Shown here: positions 33,690 to 44,219 of the stretch, one piece after another
How the letters are laid out: every line of letters begins with the position of its first letter
Position numbering within the stretch: the stretch's first letter is position 1
The notes under the pieces: generated by a model
What the model saw: only the letters and a program-made list of their open reading frames with translations
Databases searched by the model: none
What the model was told of the DNA's origin: nothing
Assembly: GCA_035610365.1 (NCBI GenBank)
Contig: CM069432.1
Coordinates: 106,473,529 to 106,537,528 of the forward strand
DNA: 64,000 nt
Direction: 5' to 3'
Source: Aquatica leii
Lineage: Eukaryota; Arthropoda; Insecta; Coleoptera; Lampyridae
Translations under genes and position numbers: made by a program

Positions 33690-33960
33690 ATATATAAGCT
33701 ATAGAAATAACTCAGTAGAATTGTGGAATTACATCAGAGAGTATTTCCCAGTGCTGATGATCCCCAAAAGGGTGAAACGGCCGTACATTGGTTCTCTCTG
33801 GTGGTAATTTTTGCAATTGTACTGATATAATTACTTTTCACTATATTCGTTGGTGGATTGCAATCGTGTTAATATTTGATACGATTTTCGAATTTTAGCG
33901 GTTAGCAAATCCATTTACCAACATGCTTAGATCTCTATAGCACCAATTTGTTTGATTTAT
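33690..33960 (+). repeat. Hammerhead-bearing repeat, plus-strand copy
   Basis: Flanks of the ribozyme match the reverse complement of the repeat near 40.2-40.5 kb: ATATAAGCTATAG upstream, GTGGAA...ACA directly before, and CTCTGGTGGTAATTTTTGCAATTG after. The limits are approximate. It is about 260 bp from the odorant-receptor exons, possibly in an intron of that gene and on the opposite strand. Confidence 0.65.
33735..33800 (+). ncRNA. Type I hammerhead self-cleaving ribozyme, core intact
   Basis: Stem I outer CAGAGAG (33735-33741) pairs with CTCTCTG (33794-33800); inner CCAGTG (33748-33753) pairs with CATTGG (33786-33791). The catalytic core CTGATGA is at 33754-33760. Stem II is CCC/GGG around a CAAAA loop, but the closing T33761/T33773 is a mismatch where G-C is usual. 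GAA (33774-33776) is followed by a 3-bp stem III, ACG/CGT with a 2-nt loop, then A at 33785 as the cleavage base before stem I. Tiny stem III hairpins of this sort are known from hammerheads in Penelope-like and retrozyme-type repeats, where two copies act as a dimer. Confidence 0.85.
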
Positions 33961-34799
33961 TATTAATATAAGTAATTGTATATTTTAGTTTGTACAATTT
34001 AAAAAAGTTTACAAATTATAATAGATTTATTACCAAAAAAAAACAACTTAAAGATAAAATAAATTATTGAGCGCCAGTGACATAACCAACAATTCATCAT
34101 GTTTTATACGATAAAATTGATTGCTTGACAGTAAAAAGAAATTGCGCAACACATATAAATGTATATAAAAAAAATATTTTATATTAAAGTAAGAACATCT
34201 CAACTGCAAACTGCGATAAAATATCAACTGCAGATAGAATAATCAATAGATAGAAATATCGTTCAGCAGCTTCAACACGTTGATGTACAATAACCCATCT
34301 AGAATAAATAGCCAGCCACAAAATAAAATAGTAAACAAATACGCGTTTATTTAAAAAAAAAGTATATTGTATAATACAAAAAGTCATACAAAAATTCTTA
34401 TACATTTGAACTAAAAATTTTGTTTATTGGTCTTAGTAAATTACAATATACAAAATTTATAAAATTAATTTAATTTAGTTCGATGTTTTCAATATTGTGA
34501 AAGTACTCTATATCGTTCATAGCATTCTTGAGTGATCTGTTGCAATTATTTACTTTATTGACGCCATCACGTTATTTTAAATTTGTATTTTGCGCAGTGG
34601 CCCTTTCGGGACACTTTCCCCCTAGTTTTTAGTTATGTTAATGTATTCTATAAAAAAATGTTGTAAACGATTGTTTGTTAAAAATACTTTGTATTTAACA
34701 CGTTACAAATTACAAATATTTCAACAGTACTTATAGTACATATTTTAATAATAATACAATAATTGTTAATGGTATAGGCGATTCAATTTAAGATTCAAG

Positions 34800-34980
34800 C
34801 CCCTCCAGCGGCAAAGAACAAACTAACGTTGCAATGATAAACGTCATAATTACCTTTCTTTCAATACTATTTGTACTACTTCTTTTTGTGTTGTTACAAG
34901 TTTTTTCTGAAAACCAAAGCTTAATTTATGTACTGTATAACCTTTTTTTATAGTTTTTTCGGTATTTCATAAGATTTACT
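34800..34980. repeat. Dispersed repeat shared with 11450-11690
   Basis: Same orientation as the copy at 11.5 kb and clearly diverged. The stretches around it (33.96-34.8 and 35.0-35.5 kb) are AT-rich with no gene seen; a 73-codon minus-strand hydrophobic frame at 34184-34405 is not recognisable. Confidence 0.5.
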
Positions 34981-35537
34981 AATATTATTTGTGTTTCTAA
35001 ATAATAATTTATTATTAAACAATTGTTTATTTATTTTTTAAGAAAATTCAAATTAAAGTAATTAAAATATCAAATAAAATAAGAAATTAGTCAAAAACGT
35101 TTTTTTACATTGTATGATAATTGTTTTATTTACCTGATGTTGCCTATATAGACAGTTGTTACACTGTTTTCAAAAAGTTTGGATTTAAAGTTATTGTAGT
35201 ATTGCTGCAAAAGTATAGCTTAAGAGACTTTTTACTCTGTGGTTTCTAAACTACTTAAAATTATACTATAATTTTTTTTTGCTTATAGATATAGGTTTGA
35301 TTTAGTGCTTGGGTTCCTTTTTATTTAAAAAAAAAACATTAGAAAAAGTTATATATTAATAAATTAAAGCAGACATTTTTGTAAAATTTTTATTTTTTAG
35401 TTTATTTAAATAAAAAGTAACTTAGGCCCTCAAGTTACTTATTGTTAAACTAATGTAAAATTTAAAAAAAACATAAACTCATAGAAATTATTTTAGAATG
35501 ATACAAACTTATAAGCTCTATAATATAGGTTGTAAAT

Positions 35538-35612
35538 AGTAGTTTACGTAACAAAAGTCGAAAGTAAGGAATAGCATAACGAATATTAATGCGACGCGAG
35601 GCCGCACGGCAA
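35538..35612 (+). repeat. Unclassified dispersed repeat, copy C fragment
   Basis: AGTAGTTTACGTAACAAAAG, then TCGAAAGTAAGGAATAGCAT, then the first half of the palindrome (GCGACGCGAGGCCGCACGGC). It matches the start of copy A on the opposite strand and breaks off in the middle of the palindrome, a few bases before the TIR element at 35631. Confidence 0.65.
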
Positions 35613-35998
35613 AATAAAAGTGCGTGAAAACGTTGACTGAAGAAATGTATAAAGACTCGCAACTGCATGTTAAAAATCGTACCGTATTACTATCTCACTT
35701 TTGTGGCTCTCTGCACCCCGCTGCCCACAAACTTTACTCTTGGATAGTAGCGACACGGTTGTTTTCAACGCAAACTAAGATAAGACTAGTAAAAGATCGC
35801 TTAAAAATAATGCTTGGAAAGTAATAAGATAACTCTTCAAAATAATCGTTTGTTGTATTTACTAGATACCGTTGACTGATATAAAATGTTTTGAGTAAAC
35901 GGAATGTAATTTGACAAGTTGAATTTTTTTCTTCGTTTGCCAGAGTTTGGTTTTGTATTTTTTCTCTGCTGTTTTAATTTACTTTGCAATCCGCAATT

Positions 35999-36088
35999 CG
36001 TATCGAAATATCGATACGTATCGGAATATCGATACGTTTCCGAGTATCGCTACGTATCGAAATATCAATACGTATCGATATATCGATA
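35999..36088. repeat. Five-copy 18-bp tandem array
   Basis: Five head-to-tail copies of CGTATCGAAATATCGATA with a few substitutions, exactly 90 bp. Each unit contains ATCGATA-type dyads. It is followed by CGACCCAGGCCTA, which on the minus strand reads TAGGCCTGGGTCG and could be a transposon tip with subterminal repeats. Confidence 0.85.
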
Positions 36089-36379
36089 AACGACCCAGGC
36101 CTAATAAAGTAAGAATGGTGATTTAAATAATTAAAAAACCGATTTTCGTACTCTAATAAAGCGATTTTTATAATCGATTTTTCTATCCAATTCAAAAATA
36201 TAATCGATCAAAAATCGCGAACTTTATGGAATTATAATTATTTTACAATCAACTAGAATGTAAAAACAAAAAACTCATAAGTAAATAATCAAATCACCAA
36301 AGCGAACAATAATTTACAATAGCAAATTACAAATTTAAAACCGCCGGCGCCGGTAATTTGATACTTGCACAAGAAGAAA

Positions 36380-36657
36380 AGCAGAATTTTTGTTATGTTT
36401 ATAAATGTATATAACTATTTTATCATGTTTTGCAGTTGATAATATTCTTTGAAAGGTGACTACAAAAGGGATTACCAAATTGGTTTTCCGTATAATTAAA
36501 ACTTTTTAACTTGATTTGCTAATTAAGATTACACGAATGTTCAATAATATTGTGAATTTGAAACGGCGTTTTAGTTTTTTTTCTTAGATGCAGCATAGCG
36601 ATACATCGCGAGTTGGTCCCCTAATTCATAAAAAATTAACTAGAATTCCCATCACTA
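36380..36657 (-). mobile_element. Partial second hAT copy
   Basis: On the minus strand it starts at 36657 with TAGTGATGGGAATTCTAGTT, then TTAGGGGACCAACTCGCGAT and further blocks (TTTCAAATTC, GTGTAATCTTA, AGTTAAAAAGTTTTAATT, AACTGCAAAACA) that align with 3045-3275 of the first copy. The match fades near 36380 and no partner end was found. It lies inside the TIR element at 35631-36912. Confidence 0.7.
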
Positions 36658-37195
36658 ATGGTATCGCTTGGTAAAAATCTATGTTAAATCATCGTCATCT
36701 AAACTGTAAAGAGAGCGTTATTACTAAGCGAAGCCACTGCTCGATACGCGTACGTACTTTGCGTATGTACGATGTAAACACTACAAGTGCCAGCAATGAA
36801 CTGAAATCTTGGACCCCAAGTAGACGATGGCGCCCCCTATATCTCGGACCCTGCGGTGACTACGATTTTTAACATGGGCTTTGCGAGTCTTTATACATTT
36901 CTTCAGTCAACGGTGAAAATGATTCGCTGTTTATTGCGACTGGTCAGGATTTAATCAGGTTGAGCAAATGCTCCAGGTACAGGCGGTGATCGTTTACAGG
37001 ATTACTGGTTCGCTTACGGTTAGCTTTCAAGTTTGGCAGGCAATTTTCGGGATGTCCGAGGTGTCTTTAGAGACGCCGCTCGGACGACGACGGAAAGATC
37101 CCCTTCTCGACGGTGCAGCCGCTTTTATATCTTTTTTGCTTCTTTCAGTGCCGGTTTTAGAGCGGGGATCGTTTTGGCGCTGGTGGGATATACGA

Positions 37196-39044
37196 TGTAA
37201 CCATCGTTTAAAAATCGATTGGTTGTTTAAGTAATTTTTGGTAACGGACACAGTATTTGGATTGACGATTTTCATTTAATGTATTTTGAATTTGTTTTAA
37301 TGTGAATTTTAGATTGACTTTAATAAGTTATTTTACAATTTAAAATTCAAAGTTATAATTTAAATTGCTGATTTAGTTTTGTATATTGTTACGCCGTGAA
37401 AAATTCCAGTGGTAATTTATGTTTCCCTTCTGAGATATAATCGTAATTAAATCTATTTTCGCCGTTTGTTTATTTTAAGTGGATTTAAAAGTTCTTTGTT
37501 CGAGTACATTTGTACTTGAATTTCTTTATGTCAATCGTTTAGATTACGTGGAAAAAATTAAGTCATTATCTTAATTTATTAGGCAGTTTAAATTCTTGTA
37601 ATATAATAGTTTGTCAAATTGACAGTTTCACGTACAAGCGAAACGCTGTGTCCTAATTATATAAATATGACGTAATATGATTGTTTGCCTCTTTATTGCA
37701 CTTCTTCGCGAGAGTATTTTGGTGTTTGAAGTTTCGAACGCAGCCTTTGTGGAAAGGGCAGTCGACGAAAGTTGATATATAGATGTGTTTTTGGTAAATG
37801 GAGTACGAGTCCGAAGTTAGTTGATTGGCAGACGTCAGAATGTAGTTAACGCAGGTGATAATTCACCTTTTATAGTAGTTACCGCGGAAGTAAGTGAAAA
37901 TGGTACAGTGATGCTTAAGTGGAAAATCAAACTTTCCTTTTTCGTAATTACGGTTCATGGAGATCACTGTTTTCCTAATTAATATCGCATGTTTCGTTAA
38001 GTGAATTTTGTGCGTGAGTTTGTTTCGCAATCTCATCTTTCGCCTTAGGGGCGGATCAATAATAATTCTTCCGTTGGTAAATTTATTCATCTGGATTTGG
38101 TACCCTATCGAGGTCCCGGACGTTCTGCTGGCTTATGCTAACCAAAAGCCCGTCTTCGAGTAAATCAAGGTATTTATTTTGCACCATCTATTCATATGTG
38201 AAATTTACGTTTACGCGATTAAGTGTTAAAAGCTTTGAATTTTCAATTAAAAATTACAAGTGTTTCGAAGTTATCGTTAATGTAACTAATTAATGACCGT
38301 ATTTTACGGTACTGTTTTATCCCAAGTTTAAAATTTATTAAACGGGACCGAATTATCGATTCAAATTATATGTATATAAATTAGTTTATAAGTTTATTTC
38401 ATTTTGTTTTTAAATTATATCGACACACACACACGGCCGTGATCATAGATGTTTTTAGATTGATTAATTTGTGCTGTTTATTTCTTTAAAATTCTGTATT
38501 GTGTATTTTATAATTTTGTTTGTGTATTTTATTCCATTAACTGTAAATTTGTTTTGATCTAACGTGCATTCACGTAATTTTTCTATTATTTTGCTACTGT
38601 TTTGTGTGATTAATTTTGTCAATTTCAATTCAATTATTTTATTTTATTTTTTTTTATTCATTTTGTTTTATTTTGTTCAAATAAATGTTAAATTATTAAA
38701 TTGTAAAGAGCTTTTAATTCCGTCGGCCTCCGCGTGTGTAACTTTATTAGTTTATTTTAGATTTTAGCAAATGCACCCTCTAAGGTAAGTCCATTGGGGG
38801 TGCATACTACAGAAGCGGACTTATGGTTGGCAAGGGTCATTAGTCCATTAAGCTTTACTCCTTCCTGGCGCCCTTTGATTTCGACATTATTATTTATCGA
38901 TTTTGTGTTTTCGACAAGTCAATCCATTTCGATCACGAAACTTTTAAATAAAACCCACCCCGTCTCCATTGAGCTAGTGGCACAACCCCCGTTTATGTTA
39001 CTACATTGCAGGCAGTGACTTTGTGTTAATTTTGGAATGTAACA
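37196..39044 (+). repeat. Solo LTR related to the first gypsy element
   Basis: 1849 bp, starting TGTAACCATCGTTT and ending GGAATGTAACA, with ACGA duplicated at 37192-37195 and 39045-39048. The last ~110 bp (CTCCATTGAGCTAGTGGCAC... TTGCAGGCAGTGACTTTGTG...) are nearly identical to the gypsy LTRs at 12160 and 19609, and AATAAATGTTAAATT at 38680 matches their poly-A block, while the rest is diverged. A lone LTR with a 4-bp duplication is the usual product of recombination between the LTRs of one element. Confidence 0.85.
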
Positions 39045-39098
39045 ACGAGGATTAATTTTTTCAAAATGGTGGACGTTATTTTCGTTTCGTTACAAAAT

Positions 39099-39477
39099 AG
39101 CATAACGAACGTTAATGCGACGCGAGGCTGCACGGCCGAGCGTTGCATGTGAGTGAGTTATGCTATGATTCTTTCGAGGAGAGTAATGTATATTATTTTT
39201 TGTGTTGCCTTTTATAAATGTACATTCTTTTTTAAAAAAATAAAAAAAATCAACAGAAATATAATGTTGGTACTACATTTATTACTAAATCTGTTAAATT
39301 TGATTTTTAAATGATTTTTCCACCTGTCGCATTCTCGTTCTAATATAATAATTGACTTTGAACACTTAATTTTATGTGGATTCCTAGTTTTCATTTTGCC
39401 ACCCTAGAGCTTTTTTCGTTCATTACGTAACTACACTAACGAACGAATATTGACGTTTCCGATGTTGGCAACACAAA
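39099..39477 (+). repeat. Unclassified dispersed repeat, copy B
   Basis: Reverse-oriented relative to copy A on the plus strand. It begins with the 66-bp imperfect palindrome (39099-39164), carries one copy of the CAGAAATATAATGTTGG segment, the block CCACCTGTCGCATTCTCG, and ends GATGTTGGCAACACAAAAAA. The palindrome arms differ at several positions but fold as a long hairpin. No reading frame. Confidence 0.75.
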
Positions 39478-40181
39478 AAAGTAATTTTATATAGTATGTA
39501 TTTGTACATTTTTATTAATATTTGAATTATACTATATTATTAAAAAAATGTATGTAGAAACGTGATTGTTACGACTCAAGTACAATTCAAAAGTAGTATC
39601 AATAAACAAATAAATAATAAACGAGTACATAATAATTTGTACTTTGATAAACAAATGGCAAACAATAAGTTTATAAACAAAATTTTACATTTTTATGACA
39701 TAATTTTATAGAAACTGATGTTGTTTACAATTTTTTGAATAAAAATGTCTAGATTTCCATATAATAAAGTAATTTCAGTTTTAGTAAAGTGCAATTGCTC
39801 TTGGATTTGGTAGTGGTAATTGTGTTGCACTTTTAATTAAAGTTTGGTTTCTGCATTTACTTTTAAACAATAATTGGCTTTGTGATATCAGCGTTTTATG
39901 TAAACACTTTGATTGTCGCGTTTGAGTTATTAATGACAACATCAAGGCTAGCACCAACTAAGCACCTAACAAGATTTCTTCTTCTCTCACAAAAAGTTAA
40001 TACTTGTTTGACGACTACTTAAGTTATTGCTTCACATTATCCAACCGCTTTTGCTTTGTTATGATTTTTGTACAGATATTTAAAAGAGATTATATAATTT
40101 TTCTTTTCTAATTTTTAGTAGTACTTTTGCACACTACATTAAATTGAGATGCAGACAAACAACATACCTTTTAGTATGTAA

Positions 40182-40556
40182 ATGGCTATAGAGATAGAAA
40201 CGTTGAAAGCTAATGTTATACCCGCGCAACTCAAATAAGGTTTGAAAAAACCCCGGACTAAAATCACAACGTATAAACATTGTACGTTAACAATGTCAAT
40301 GCAAATGTAAAAATTCTACCAGAGTGAACCACTGGACGGTTGTTTCGTCCTTTTGAAACCTTTCAGCAGTGGGAGAACACTCTGCTGTACTTCCACAAAT
40401 GCATTGACAGTCCTATAGCTTTATATTAACAAATGATGTGATCAGCATGAGTAAAATACGATAGCAGAGTCATCTCATAGAATAAATTTATTATGAATGA
40501 ATAATAGTATATAAATGTCTATAGAAATGGAAACGTTGAAAGCTGATATTATACCA
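40182..40556 (-). repeat. Hammerhead-bearing repeat, about 1.1 tandem units
   Basis: GGCTATAGAGATAGAAACGT at 40184 recurs as GTCTATAGAAATGGAAACGT at 40516, both followed by TGAAAGCT, so one ~332-bp monomer plus a partial one are head to tail. On the minus strand the monomer holds a hammerhead-like fold at about 40320-40385: CAGAGTG/CACTCTG outer stem, CCACTG/CAGTGG inner stem (40329-40372), GAAAC, and GTC as cleavage triplet. CTGATGA reads CTGAAAG, so the core is damaged. Confidence 0.7.
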
Positions 40557-40977
40557 TTTCTTTCTACCAATTTGCATTTTTTTTATTTTTTAAATTTGTT
40601 TTTTAATAATTCAAAAGAAACGTAACTATTATTTTGATTAATAATGTAACGAATTTTATTATTAAAACTAATTTATTTAAACTACTAAAAATATTTTTAC
40701 TTATACTAGAAATATGTACACTTTTAAATTAACCGAACTAATTAAATCTAATAATATTTAATAAAAACACTTACACTATAATTTATATCACTGACACGAA
40801 GATAAGATAAAGTCCGCGGATAGCTTCACACATTTGTTTACACTAAAGTTACGTACTTCGTAGATTTATTTATAACACGCATTAACGACTTATTTATTTA
40901 GACTTGAATAATCTTAACACTGCTGTCTTCGCATTACGGCAATAACTGACCTACGATTTGTTTGTTCCGTATATATA

Positions 40978-43400
40978 TGTTACGGTTAATGTTGTGAATC
41001 GGCTATTAACGTTATTAGCCGGCTAATAACGTTAATAGCCAATTCTGTAGGCTAATAACAATGGTTAAAAAATATGACATTTTAACCATAGGTGAGAGAG
41101 AGACTTATAAATCCTGTTGGTCCAAAGGCATCTAATGTTCTGTACTACGTGACAACTGAAGAACTATTCGATATACTTCATTCTACGCATTCTGATATCG
41201 GTCACGGAGGCAGAAATAGAATGGTAGCTGAAATTAAGAATAAATACTGCAACATTTCTCAAGAACTAATTATGGCCTACCTAAAACTATGCGTGCATTG
41301 TCAAAGAAGTTTGCTAATCCCCATAAATGTGTAGTTTTAAAACCTATTTTACATTCGGCATTAAATTCCCGCGCTCAAGTCGATCTGATTGATATCCAAT
41401 CACAAAGTTTCAATGTTTTTCGTTTTAAAATGGTGTATCAAGACCATTTAACGAAGTTTGTTCTCCTGAGGCCGTTGAAAACTAAAAGATCCGCAAAAGT
41501 TGCGTCGATGCTGTTTGATATTTATACAACATTTGGAGCACCCACCATTTTACATTCAGACAATGGTCGAGAATTCGTGAATTCGGTATTGGATGAGCTT
41601 CACAGCATGTGGGATGGAATAAAAATTGTACATGGAAAACCACGCCATAGTCAGAGTCAGGGATCTGTAGAACGTGCTAATCGTGATGTAGAAGAAATGC
41701 TAACTGCTTGGATGGCAGAAAATAATTGTCCAGATTGGCCTGCAGGATTAAAAATCGTCCAATTCCAGAAAAACGTGCTTTTCAGTCAGGTAAACTATCA
41801 TCACTCTCCCATAATATATATAATGTTATACTCACAGGAATAAGAAGGTCTCTATACAAAGCCATGTTTTGGTGCCCGGCGCGAGTAGGATTAGCAACTA
41901 CTGCTATTCCCGTTAGCGACATCCCCCATATTCGTTCAGAAGAAGATATGGAAGCAGCTTTCAATAACCGGCACAGCAACGAAACCAATCAGCAAAACCA
42001 TCAACTAGTTCTTCTGGATTGTTTCCAGAAATAGATAGACCCCAACAAATGGAGATCGCAGATATCCTGGGTGAGTAAATGTCCTATTTTCCAATGCACG
42101 GTACTATTTCTTAGAAATTTATTTTCAACACGACCACATGGGTATTTGAAGAAACGAGTATATGTATACGAATAATATTCAGCAAGTGCTACAATTGTGT
42201 AATGTGGTATTTCTATTCAACCTAAAAATGGAGAAAACGCTACCTGATAGTAGTAGAGTTTGTAGTTTAATACAAAACACCACGACCATGACCCCCGCAG
42301 AGAAATTTAGAACACTACATTATGTTATCAATATCACGAACCTATTTCACTTAATAATCTCTTTTTTTGCAGAAACACCGCTTGCACAATCTTCAGACAT
42401 ACTCTGTCAAGCGTGCAATATGAGAAAAGATGAGGAAGATGACATTTGTGGAAATTGCAAGCGGAGAAGTAATATATTAAAAGAAAGAGAAGAATCTAGG
42501 AAGTGCTTGAAAAAACAAGCCTCCAAAATGTTAAAATCGTCCAATAACAAATTCTCACCGGCAGCGGTTGGATCCACAGTACGAGTACCAATTCCAGACG
42601 TAGACAGAGCCAAAGGAGCACCACGAAACCTGCTAGCAGTGGTATCTGAAGTTGATGTAAATAATATGTACAAACTATGTATGTGTTGTTTTGATCTTCT
42701 AGTGATGTTTATTATTATTGGCGTGTTTATTTTAGGCACAGAAGATGGCACTCTCAAACAGAAGTACGTTCGATTTGAGTTTAACCCTTGTCAAGAAAAT
42801 TTGTTGGAAAGCGCCAAAATCATCGCAAATTCTGAAGAAAAAGAAACAACTTTAAGAGAATCAGCGAGCAATACTAGTATCGCTGGAGCGCAAGGCTATA
42901 CAAGGTGCCAGTGCAAGACAAAATGCACAACAAAACGCTGCCGTTGCGGAACGGAGAATAGGTTGTGCACATCGAAATGCTACGGAAGTCGTAGCTGCCA
43001 AAATAAGAATGAATAATAACAACGGGCCTTATCATGAATCATACTTATATTTCTTAATATGTATCTGAAATTCACATTAAACTTTTTTTGAATCAAATTC
43101 TGTATCTATTATGGTGACTCATCTAGTTGAAATGAAATTCGTTTCAGTTATTATAGATAATTGCAGTGTTATACCTAGCAACAATTTCTCAGGTTCGTGG
43201 TCAATCATTTGCAACGTTCATAACAACAACCGCTGCAGATATTATATAGATATTAACCAATTGTCTTGGTTATTAACGTTATTAGCTGGTTATTAACGTC
43301 ATTAGCCGGCTAGTAACGTTACTAGCCGAATCTCTTGGCTATTAACGTTATTAGCCGGTTAATAACGTTAATAACCGAATTCACAACATTATCCGTAACA
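40978..43400 (+). mobile_element. Ginger-type DNA transposon with intact TIRs
   Basis: The ends are TGTTACGG...CCGTAACA with about 65 bp of inverted repeat (TGTTACGGTTAATGTTGTGA left; TGTTACGGATAATGTTGTGA right, inverted). TATA and TATG flank it, a possible 4-bp duplication with one mismatch, as expected for an integrase-like enzyme. Each TIR contains GGCTATTAACGTTATTAGCC followed by GGCTAATAACGTTAATAGCC or close variants, which together form a 40-bp palindrome; the right side has extra units (43262-43382). The single gene (41061-43016) encodes a gypsy-integrase-related transposase. Confidence 0.85.
41061..43016 (+). pseudogene. Ginger transposase (KRBA2-like integrase), nearly intact, two frameshifts
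   Basis: It starts at ATG 41061 just inside the TIR. Zinc domain HSTHSDIGHGGRNRM...LCVHC comes first, then the integrase core with Asp in QVDLIDIQ, Asp in LHSDNGREF and Glu in SQGSVERAN. After a 49-bp GT-AG intron (about 41790-41838) follow KAMFWCPARVGL, then an exon from 42372 (CQACNMRKDEEDDICGNC, a four-Cys motif) and, after an intron with donor GTATGT near 42678 and acceptor TTTTAG at 42735, a Cys-rich end (RCQCKTKCTTKRCRCG...CYGSRSCQN). This plan is that of Ginger elements and of the domesticated KRBA2/GIN-like genes. A slip in GAGAGAGA near 41092 and a 1-nt change near 41303 break the frame; otherwise it is open. Confidence 0.82.
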
Positions 43401-44219
43401 TATGCACGTTATGGAAATCCTTCTCGAGTGTTCCATTTCTTTCGGTATACGTTCTAGAAGATAGATAACAACTTCGAGAAGGCTCTTGAATTTGAGAATG
43501 TTTCAATAATAAATAAAGAGATTATCACTTTAATGCTGAAATACAGTCAATTTTGAAACCTCGGTGCCAGGGTTCTCGTGAAAATTTTTGTAATGTACGC
43601 AAAATGTAATTTTTCTCAGTTTTTTTAAATGTAACTCTGTATATTTTTCCACGTAGAATGTAAATGCTAAATGATAAAAGATTTTATAGTCGTAAGACGA
43701 ACCATTCTTGTGGAATTGACACATCCGATTCATAGGTAATCTAAAATACATATATATTTGTACGTGCATGTTCAAAATTTAAAAAAAATTGGGTTTTTGT
43801 TATACACTTATCAGAAATGGAAATTTAAGTTTGGTAAAAAAAAATTGATCATCCATTTTATTATATATCAGTTTTTCTAGAAATTTCTTAAAATTAGAAT
43901 TTTGTCGTTCCTGTAGAGACTATTGAAAATATCTGGAATAAGTTATTATAAGATAACACATCAAAAGGGTAAATATATTAAAAAAAATTATGTTGGATTT
44001 TTTCAATTTCAGTTTTAAGAGTTTGGTAGAATCTCATTTCAGTCAACAAAACTCTAGTTTAGATCAAACATATGTAAAGTGTAATGTATAGATTACATTA
44101 TTTTTAGAAAAATATTGAGAAATAAGTTCCTTATCAAAGATAACACCTGAGTAACTGGTATATTATTAATCGAATAACAAAATTCGGTTGTGACTAGTTT
44201 ACCTGTAAAAAAATTATTT
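43401..44219. other. AT-rich DNA, no gene seen
   Basis: No reading frame or repeat end that I can support. Confidence 0.4.

Larger units (their letters stand above)
35631..36912. mobile_element. TIR element with 7-bp duplication, superfamily unknown
   Basis: The left end CGTTGACTGAAGAAATGTAT continues AAAGACTCGCAA and, after a few mismatches, CATGTTAAAAATCGTA; the right end repeats this inverted, giving TIRs of about 51 bp. GTGAAAA is present directly outside at 35624-35630 and 36913-36919. The interior (about 1.2 kb) contains an 18-bp tandem array and a hAT end, so it is composite. No transposase was found. A 7-8 bp duplication would suit P, hAT or Merlin types. Confidence 0.7.

Noticed and set aside
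34184..34405. Hydrophobic 73-codon minus-strand frame as an upstream odorant-receptor exon
   Set aside because: No splice sites in place and no receptor motif; hydrophobicity is expected in T-rich antisense frames.
36681..37280. GC-richer stretch with short frames at 36681, 36968 and 37027
   Set aside because: No recognisable product; it spans the end of one TIR element and the start of the solo LTR.
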